DNA of 64,000 nt. Source: an uncultured Poribacteria bacterium (GTDB lineage Bacteria > Poribacteria > WGA-4E > WGA-3G). The notes below the pieces were generated by a model. It searched no databases. It worked only from the letters and a program-made list of their open reading frames with translations, and was not told where the DNA came from. Positions 58,553 to 64,000 of this stretch are shown piece by piece. The DNA is taken from contig OX638316.1 in the NCBI GenBank assembly GCA_951812525.1, positions 4,396,506-4,460,505 of the forward strand. Direction: 5' to 3'. Position 1 is the stretch's first letter. Every line of letters begins with the position of its first letter. The translations under genes and the position numbers were made by a program.

Positions 58553-59911
58553 ATGGAAAATTCACGTGCGCTGCACGATGAACTTAGCAACATTGTTGGA
58601 GAAGTAGGTGTCTTGCCAGAGGCAGAATCCGCATCCTACGCTTTTGATGGATGTCTCCCCAAGGTGGTCGTTTCGCCAGCATCTGTCCAGGAGATCCAAG
58701 ATGTTCTCCAATTTGCGGCAAAACGGGACATGTCTGTCATACCCGCTGGTGCAGGTACGAAGCTTGGTATTGGAAATCTTCCGCCGAAAGTAGATGTGGT
58801 CCTTGCAACGACGCGTTTGAACAGTATTATTGAATATGAACCGGCGGATCTAACCGTAACTGTGGAAGCCGGTATTCGCTTGACGGATCTGCAAAAGGAG
58901 TTGGCGAAACATCGACAGTACTTGGTTTTGAATCCACCTTATGCTGAGCGATGCACGATTGGGGGGATTGTTGCGACAAATGCGAGTGGGTCGTTTCGTC
59001 TTCGACATGGAACCGCGCGAAACCAAGTGTTAGGATTACGAGTTGTCCATGCGAACGGCACCGTCGTTAAGAGCGGCGGGAAAGTCGTGAAAAACGTTGC
59101 AGGTTATGATCTCAACAAGCTCTACATAGGTGCCTTTGGCACGCTGGGTATCATCACCGAAGTTGCGCTCAAGCTGTCCCCTATACCGACTCGGCAAGCA
59201 GCAATCGCGTCAGAATTTCAGGATATCCAAAACGCAGTCAACACAGGCTTAAGCATTGTAGGTTCACAGACCCTACCGATGTTTGTAAATCTATTTATCA
59301 ATTCCGATCCGATGCGTGTGGAAACCGATGGACAGGGATCCAATACGACAAACACAGGCAAATCCACACTGGTAACCGGATTCGGTGGTGATCCTGAAAC
59401 TGTGGTGTGGCAATTAGTTGAAAGCCAAGAAATAATGGAACAAAACGGTGCTATCGGTGTGACAACTATAGAGGGTGAAATGCACCAACGTCTTCAAGAG
59501 ACTATTCAGGAATTCTCGGCGGATAACGGGGAAACCGATCCTCAGCGCGTGATTGCCAAAGTAAACCTGAAACGCACCGATATTGCTGAGTTTGCTCGGC
59601 ACATTGCAGATTCAAGTTGGGGCAGCGACGTCCAAATGATGCTATTACTCGGAAGCGGTGTGTTGTATTTGACAATTTCTTTAATTGGAGAAACAGATTT
59701 CCAGTACCTCACCGATGTGTTGATGCAGCTGCGTCAGTCCGCCGTGGAGAAACGAGGGAACCTTATCATAGAAACCGCGCCCCCTGAATTGAAGCAGCAT
59801 ATCGACGTTTGGGGACCGGTTGGCGATACACTCAACTTAATGAAACAGGTTAAAGCCAAATTTGATGCGAATGGGTTGTTGAATCCTAGGAGGTTTGTTG
59901 CCAGTATTTAG
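58553..59911 (+). CDS. glcE: Glycolate oxidase subunit GlcE-like FAD protein
   Basis: A 452-residue FAD-binding protein of the GlcE type; many GlcE proteins are about 350 residues, so this one carries a longer C-terminal part. FAD motifs are VIPAGAGTKLGIGNLPP, RCTIGGIVATNASGSFRLRHG and GKVVKNVAGYDLNKLYIGAFGTLG. The final segment LMKQVKAKFDANGLLNPRRF matches the family ending. It acts with GlcD in 2-hydroxy-acid oxidation at the membrane. A glcF gene is not visible before the next gene, and a small hairpin follows, so it seems to be missing here or encoded elsewhere. Confidence 0.9.
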   Translation: MENSRALHDELSNIVGEVGVLPEAESASYAFDGCLPKVVVSPASVQEIQDVLQFAAKRDMSVIPAGAGTKLGIGNLPPKVDVVLATTRLNSIIEYEPADLTVTVEAGIRLTDLQKELAKHRQYLVLNPPYAERCTIGGIVATNASGSFRLRHGTARNQVLGLRVVHANGTVVKSGGKVVKNVAGYDLNKLYIGAFGTLGIITEVALKLSPIPTRQAAIASEFQDIQNAVNTGLSIVGSQTLPMFVNLFINSDPMRVETDGQGSNTTNTGKSTLVTGFGGDPETVVWQLVESQEIMEQNGAIGVTTIEGEMHQRLQETIQEFSADNGETDPQRVIAKVNLKRTDIAEFARHIADSSWGSDVQMMLLLGSGVLYLTISLIGETDFQYLTDVLMQLRQSAVEKRGNLIIETAPPELKQHIDVWGPVGDTLNLMKQVKAKFDANGLLNPRRFVASI

Positions 59912-59996
59912 ATTCTGTTTTGCACAATAGAATACCGTGGCAGACTTCTCTGCTTTTCGTCAGAAGATTCACAACTGCTCACCCCGAAAACACCAG

Positions 59997-60019
59997 GCAC
60001 GCAACGGCGCGTGCATTTT
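59997..60019 (+). terminator. Putative terminator after glcDE
   Basis: GCACGC (59997-60002) pairs with GCGTGC (60009-60014) around AACGGC, followed by ATTTT. It lies before the ribosome site of the next gene, which supports the later ATG at 60051 as that gene's true start. Confidence 0.5.
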
Positions 60020-60050
60020 GCAAGCCTATATGCAAAGGAGGGGGATTACT

Positions 60051-61718
60051 ATGGAAGAAAGAAGAAGGAGGATCTTGTGGATTGACAACGAGGTTTCTGA
60101 TGTACGGCAATCAAATGTCCAGACAGCAGATCGCTATTCTGAAAAGCAAACATATATCACATCAAAACCTTACGTTCCCTTTTTGGAATACCAAGGATAT
60201 GATGTGTCAGTAGCAAACAGTACCTCACATGGAATAAGTGCGCTCAAAGACCGGACGTATGATGCTGTTCTATTGAATTATGACGGACCGGCGCGAAAAG
60301 AAAATCTGCTTTCGCATATCCGGAACTCGGATGCACACATTCCTATTCTACTCTTAACACGGAAAGATGGAGAAGAAATAAGGCAGGAGGCAAGCCTTTA
60401 TGATGTCACCAACATCTTTATAATGCCGACAAACCCACCCGGCGATGCTTGTGAAATGATATTGTGCAAACAGTTGGCAGCGTCCCTAGCTTTTCTGATT
60501 GAAAAGCGAACAGTGCGTGCGTCGTACATGCCACAAGCTTACGTTCAAAACTTTAATAGCGGGTACATCTCGGACAGCGTAACCCAGGCACATAATCTCA
60601 CCACGGGCTGGCAAACATGGATCGACACTTACCTTAACCTGATCAAGTGGGACATTCAGCTTGACACGCTCCACAACGTAGACGAACTCAAAACCATCCA
60701 TGCAATACAAAAACAGGAAGCAAACGCTGCATTCGCGAATTATATTGAAGACAATTACAGCAGCTGGCTAGTGAATGAAGCGTCGCCTACCTTATCGGTG
60801 GATGTTATCTACAGATACGTTATCCCTGAACTTCAAGCTGGAAAACAGGTATTGTTTGTTGTTATGGATTGCATGCGGTTGGATCATTGGCTGAAAATTG
60901 AGCCGATACTCCACCCAATGTTCGATATAACAACGAATTACTATTATTCCATTCTTCCGACAGCCACTCGTTATGCCAGAAACGCCATTTTTAGTGGACT
61001 GTTCCCTCTTGAACTGGCTGAACGGCACCCACATTTATATGCAGAACCGGATCAAACACATACGAGCATTAACCGCTATGAGAAAGAACTCATGCGCTTA
61101 CAACTTGATCGACACGGTATCGCACTCAAGCCACCACCGCATTACTTCAAAATTTTTGACACACAAGGTGAGGCACAATACCTACAGTGGCTAAGTACCG
61201 CCGACCGTATTAGTTTAGAAGCAATCGTTGTCGATTTCCTTGATATGCTGACACACACACGGTACGAGACAGATTTACTCCGGCAGCTTATTCCAGATGA
61301 ATCGGCGTTTCGGACCCTTGTGCAGACATGGTTTCATCATTCATGGCTCTATAAGATATTCAGAATGGCTGCCGATCGCGGTATAACTATTGTCTTAACA
61401 TCCGACCACGGTTCACTACTCTGTCAAAATGCGGCAAAAATTTCAAGCCAAACTACCCTGACTACCGGATTACGGTTTAAAGAAGGAAAGCACATCACTT
61501 GCGATCCTAATGCCGGATATCTCATAACAGATCCGGAGACATATCGCTTACCCGGTAGCTCAGAAGGAAAAAGCTACATCCTCGCTAAAGAGGACTACTA
61601 TTTCATTTACGAAAGACAGTTCAATGTTTATAAAGAGCTATTCCACGGTAGTTTCCAACACGGTGGCATTTCGCTTGAAGAAATGATACTTCCTTGCATT
61701 GTGCTTGAACCAAAGTAA
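60051..61718 (+). CDS. PorX-like protein: degenerate receiver plus PglZ domain
   Basis: A 555-residue protein. Residues 6-150 look like a response-regulator receiver (RILWIDNEVSDV, YQGYDVSVANS, YDAVLLNYDGP, IPILLLTRKDG, FIMPTNPPG). The phospho-acceptor Asp position is Asn76, and the late Lys is Met. Residues 270-555 form a PglZ/alkaline-phosphatase-fold domain: LFVVMDCMRLDHW, SILPTATRYARNAIFSGLFP and IVLTSDHGSL carry its metal and nucleophile positions. This pairing is known from PorX, the Bacteroidetes type IX secretion regulator. AGGAGG lies ahead of the ATG at 60051; a GTG 114 bases earlier overlaps a terminator. dsbD follows after 15 bases. Confidence 0.8.
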   Translation: MEERRRRILWIDNEVSDVRQSNVQTADRYSEKQTYITSKPYVPFLEYQGYDVSVANSTSHGISALKDRTYDAVLLNYDGPARKENLLSHIRNSDAHIPILLLTRKDGEEIRQEASLYDVTNIFIMPTNPPGDACEMILCKQLAASLAFLIEKRTVRASYMPQAYVQNFNSGYISDSVTQAHNLTTGWQTWIDTYLNLIKWDIQLDTLHNVDELKTIHAIQKQEANAAFANYIEDNYSSWLVNEASPTLSVDVIYRYVIPELQAGKQVLFVVMDCMRLDHWLKIEPILHPMFDITTNYYYSILPTATRYARNAIFSGLFPLELAERHPHLYAEPDQTHTSINRYEKELMRLQLDRHGIALKPPPHYFKIFDTQGEAQYLQWLSTADRISLEAIVVDFLDMLTHTRYETDLLRQLIPDESAFRTLVQTWFHHSWLYKIFRMAADRGITIVLTSDHGSLLCQNAAKISSQTTLTTGLRFKEGKHITCDPNAGYLITDPETYRLPGSSEGKSYILAKEDYYFIYERQFNVYKELFHGSFQHGGISLEEMILPCIVLEPK

Positions 61719-61733
61719 TTGAGGAAACTAAGC

Positions 61734-63581
61734 ATGCTTAAAATTTTTAGACATCATAAGTCCATACTCTGGATACTACTAACGCTTAGTACGATAACTT
61801 TTCCGATATGCGTACAGGCACAGCTGGCTGACTTTGGGCTTGTTGAAAAGCCTCTTGCTGAAAAGCTTACCGCAAAAGGATACCTTTCTGTAGATAAAGT
61901 GCAACCGGGAAGTCAATTCCAAATTGCTGTTGTGGTAGAAATTGCTGAAGGTTGGCACGTCAACGCTAATCCGGCGGGTGAAGGGCTTATTGATACTGAG
62001 ATACGCCTCCCCGATACACCTTATCTCACTTTCGGGGAGGTTGTATATCCGACAGGAGAAGTGCTAAAAATTGATTCAATTGGAGAAGCCCCTGTCTACC
62101 ACGATACCATCACTATTGGTATCCAAGTTGACGCAAGTCAAGACGCACCTATCGAGCCGATGGTGCTGGATTTGCAGCTACACTATCAGGCGTGCAATGA
62201 CGATGTGTGTTTACAACCAGAAACCATTGCTTTTACCGTACCTGTTGAAATTGTCGGTATAGAAGCACTGGTTCAACGGATGAATGAAGCGGTTTTCGCC
62301 AATATCGAATTTGGAGCACCTCCGAGTTCAGGCAGCGATGAGGGAAACCTTGCGCGTGCGCTATCAGGCGGACAGGTATGGCTTGCCTTCCTACTCGTGT
62401 TCGCCGGAGGTATCCTGACGAGTTTGACACCGTGCGTCTATCCGCTTATACCGATTACTGTCTCCATCTTCGGCGCAAATGAATCAGCGGGACTCTTTAA
62501 ATCTTTTCTGCTCTCTGTTGTATATGTTCTTGGTATCGTTGTCACCTATTCAATTTTAGGCGTTGCTGTTGCATCAACAGGTGCGGTTTTCGGTCAGATA
62601 ATGGCAAATCCGTGGGTTGTCGGATTCATTAGTTTGATTCTGGTTTCACTTGGACTCTCGATGTTCGGGGTCTTTGAAATTCGGTTGCCGCATGCGGTGC
62701 AGAATCGTCTTAATACCGTTGGCGGCACCGGATTTGCTGGTGGATTCGCTATGGGAACGGTTGCCGGTGTGATCGCTGCGCCTTGCACGGGACCGGCGTT
62801 AGCGGTCGTGTTAACTTATATCGCGACGACAGGTAGCCTGTTCCTCGGTTTCTGGCTCATGTTCACCTACGCTCTCGGCATGGGGCTCCTCTTTATCGGC
62901 ATTGGCACTTTCTCAGGTCTGCTCTCTGCGCTCCCACGGTCAGGGGGGTGGATGTATGTTTTGGAAAACATCTTCGGCATTGCTATCATTACGATGGCAC
63001 TCTATTTTTTGAAAGATGTATTTCCACCGTTGCAGAACTTCCTTCAGAACTCGCTACCCTTTTTCGCGATTGCTGGTGGTTTAGTGCTGATTGGGCTGTG
63101 GCTCGGTAAGTTAACGGAACGTTTTAGTAGTATCTCTGGAGGCGTGCGAATCCGAAAGGCGTGTGGTCTCTTGCTGGCTATTCTCGGCACTTATATGCTT
63201 GTTGGTGGTATCCAACAACCCGCTGGCCCTCACCTGAATTGGGTTTATGACGAAACGGAAGGTCTTGAAATGGCTAAACGCGAGGATAAACTCGTAATGC
63301 TTGACTTTTATGCGTCTTGGTGTGCGGCTTGCAAGGAACTCGACCATAAGACTTACGCTGATCCAGCAGTGGCGGAGAAACTTGCTGATTATGTCAACGT
63401 CAAACTCGATTTTACGCGCAGTTCTGAGACCACCGAGGCATTAACGGAAAAATATCAGATTCCGGGATTACCTGTCGTCATCTTCATGGACGCTGAAGGG
63501 CAGGTCCTCAAGCGGTTTACAGGTTTTGTTGCGCCAGAAAAGATGCTCAGTGTTCTGAACGAGATTGAGAATGGTATGTAG
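61734..63581 (+). CDS. dsbD: Thiol:disulfide interchange protein DsbD
   Basis: A 615-residue DsbD. The signal peptide (residues about 8-30, ILWILLTLSTITFPICVQAQ) is followed by an N-terminal periplasmic domain with the Cys pair in YQACNDDVCLQP. The eight-TM domain contains LTPCVYPLIPITV and IAAPCTGPALAVVL with its two cysteines. The C-terminal thioredoxin domain has DFYASWCAACKELDHKTYAD. It carries electrons from cytoplasmic thioredoxin to periplasmic proteins or cytochrome maturation. The ATG at 61734 (GAGGAA 7 bases upstream) is used instead of a TTG 15 bases earlier. It is very close to the PorX-like gene. Confidence 0.93.
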   Translation: MLKIFRHHKSILWILLTLSTITFPICVQAQLADFGLVEKPLAEKLTAKGYLSVDKVQPGSQFQIAVVVEIAEGWHVNANPAGEGLIDTEIRLPDTPYLTFGEVVYPTGEVLKIDSIGEAPVYHDTITIGIQVDASQDAPIEPMVLDLQLHYQACNDDVCLQPETIAFTVPVEIVGIEALVQRMNEAVFANIEFGAPPSSGSDEGNLARALSGGQVWLAFLLVFAGGILTSLTPCVYPLIPITVSIFGANESAGLFKSFLLSVVYVLGIVVTYSILGVAVASTGAVFGQIMANPWVVGFISLILVSLGLSMFGVFEIRLPHAVQNRLNTVGGTGFAGGFAMGTVAGVIAAPCTGPALAVVLTYIATTGSLFLGFWLMFTYALGMGLLFIGIGTFSGLLSALPRSGGWMYVLENIFGIAIITMALYFLKDVFPPLQNFLQNSLPFFAIAGGLVLIGLWLGKLTERFSSISGGVRIRKACGLLLAILGTYMLVGGIQQPAGPHLNWVYDETEGLEMAKREDKLVMLDFYASWCAACKELDHKTYADPAVAEKLADYVNVKLDFTRSSETTEALTEKYQIPGLPVVIFMDAEGQVLKRFTGFVAPEKMLSVLNEIENGM

Positions 63582-63624
63582 GAATCGTCGAGGTTAGAAT
63601 GCAGATCGCATGAATCAGAATCAG

Positions 63625-63790
63625 AATCAACGGTATGAAGCCCGTGTGGCTTCACCGGGTATTCATGCCGTGAATAAAAATCAACGGTATGAAGTCCGTG
63701 TGGACTTCACCGGGTATGAATGCCTTATGGCATTCAGAATCAACGGTATGAAGTCCGTGTGGACTTCACCGGGGCATGAACCGGGGCGAG
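63625..63790 (+). repeat. Array of three hairpin repeats after dsbD
   Basis: AATCAACGGTATGAAG begins units at 63625, 63679 and 63738 (periods of 54 and 59 bases). Each has a hairpin: TGAAGCC/GGCTTCA in unit 1 (loop CGTGT), and TGAAGTCC/GGACTTCA in units 2 and 3 (loop GTGT). Unit 1 versus 2 differ on both strands of the stem, so pairing is preserved. Units 1 and 2 carry a second hairpin (ATTCA/TGAAT, and TGAATGCC/GGCATTCA with loop TTAT). The short reading frame over the array is probably not a gene. Confidence 0.75.
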
Positions 63791-63841
63791 TACGCCACAT
63801 AACCTCGCCTATCATACGAAACACAAGGTAGAGGAATTAAG

Positions 63842-64000
63842 ATGCCTTTTAACACAAAGTCCCTATTCTCCTTACGGGGTTGGCTATTTTATGCAGAAGC
63901 GTTAGCACTAATTGGCTTTGTCGTACTTGCGGCACTGTATATTCGGCGAGGGAGTGCTGACCCTGAACCACCGCCTCTGTCGCAGGTAGGCACATTTATT
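63842..64000 (+). CDS. Membrane-anchored protein, cut by the window edge
   Basis: An ATG at 63842, with GAGGA about 10 bases upstream, opens a frame that runs to the window end (53 residues visible). It shows one hydrophobic segment (ALALIGFVVLAALYI, residues 24-38), a short basic stretch (RRGS) and a proline-rich start of the next region (EPPPLSQVGTF). This looks like an N-terminal membrane anchor followed by an exported domain. It follows the DsbD gene, so a thioredoxin-like or redox protein is possible, but the rest is missing and I do not recognise it. Confidence 0.6.
   Translation, partial: MPFNTKSLFSLRGWLFYAEALALIGFVVLAALYIRRGSADPEPPPLSQVGTFI

Noticed and set aside
59937-60050. An N-terminal extension of the PorX-like gene from a GTG
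   Set aside because: The extension overlaps a terminator-like hairpin (59997-60019), while a strong ribosome site sits just before the ATG at 60051.
63625-63790. CRISPR array
   Set aside because: Only three units with hairpins inside the repeated part and no unique spacers of constant length; no cas genes nearby.
63610-63831. A 73-codon plus-strand reading frame over the hairpin array
   Set aside because: It just reads through the repeated units (YEVRV/YEARV repeats), has no ribosome site of note and no recognisable fold.

Overview
The window looks like one contig from an uncultured, Gram-negative-type bacterium of the Candidatus Poribacteria kind. This is an inference from gene content, not a marker-gene result. 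The supporting content is: secreted LamG (concanavalin-like) proteins, phytanoyl-CoA dioxygenase-family oxygenases, Gfo/Idh/MocA dehydrogenases, an amidohydrolase-Rieske pair, a sulfatase, several exported PQQ-type beta-propellers, tandem RND pumps, a heptose-nucleotide enzyme and a PorX-like regulator. Genes lie on both strands in short operons. Many upstream regions carry an extended -10 of the form TGnTAnnnT, often with a TTGAnn-type -35.

Layout. 1-1.9 kb: end of purL, purQ and a small membrane protein. 1.9-2.6 kb: a gene-poor stretch with a decayed HNH nuclease tail, a perfect 11-bp inverted repeat and promoter signals. 2.6-8.8 kb: mixed metabolic genes (VOC, HIT, PhyH, amidohydrolase plus Rieske, LamG, GNAT, HAD). 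8.9-14.7 kb: a likely sugar-use cluster (Gfo/Idh/MocA, GH32, SDR, aldo/keto reductase, MFS). 14.8-18.1 kb: a zinc-ribbon/APH kinase fusion, a beta-propeller glycosidase-like protein, a HAD remnant and a cupin. 18.1-22.2 kb: an accessory island with two paralogous HExxH proteins and an AAA ATPase/PIN-nuclease two-gene cassette. 22.3-28 kb: a TPP enzyme, LamG, PhyH and a large unknown protein. 28.3-32.6 kb: PQQ-propeller operon followed by a BrnT/BrnA-like toxin-antitoxin pair. 32.6-41.1 kb: a LuxE-like ligase, a propeller, a LuxC/ALDH-like reductase, sulfatase, dipeptidase, iron alcohol dehydrogenase and another propeller. 41.3-48.2 kb: HemW-like radical SAM, PaaK-like ligase, a degenerate EF-Tu paralogue, rfaE2, a GH88-like hydrolase and a Gfo/Idh/MocA protein. 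48.3-56.6 kb (minus strand): two tandem RND permeases and two secreted proteins. 57-64 kb: glcD, glcE, a PorX-like PglZ protein with a degenerate receiver, DsbD, an array of hairpin repeats, and the start of one more membrane-anchored gene.

How the genes fit together. Much of the window suits a heterotroph attacking sugars, sulfated compounds and organic acids outside or near the cell surface. GH32, GH88-like, sulfatase and LamG proteins would act on polymers. Gfo/Idh/MocA, SDR and aldo/keto reductases would process the released sugars, and GlcDE would oxidise 2-hydroxy acids. The LuxE-like, ALDH/LuxC-like and iron-ADH genes could form a carboxylate to aldehyde to alcohol route, without luciferase.

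The most unusual items are: (1) the ATPase/PIN cassette, a defence or toxin-like module; (2) a full-length EF-Tu homologue with the G3 glycine, catalytic histidine and G4 lysine all replaced; (3) a PorX-type PglZ protein whose receiver has lost its phospho-acceptor Asp; (4) a short tail (EKL...WGxLKA-like) shared by four exported proteins; and (5) an array of covarying hairpins after dsbD. All functional statements rest on reading the sequence; no database search was possible.
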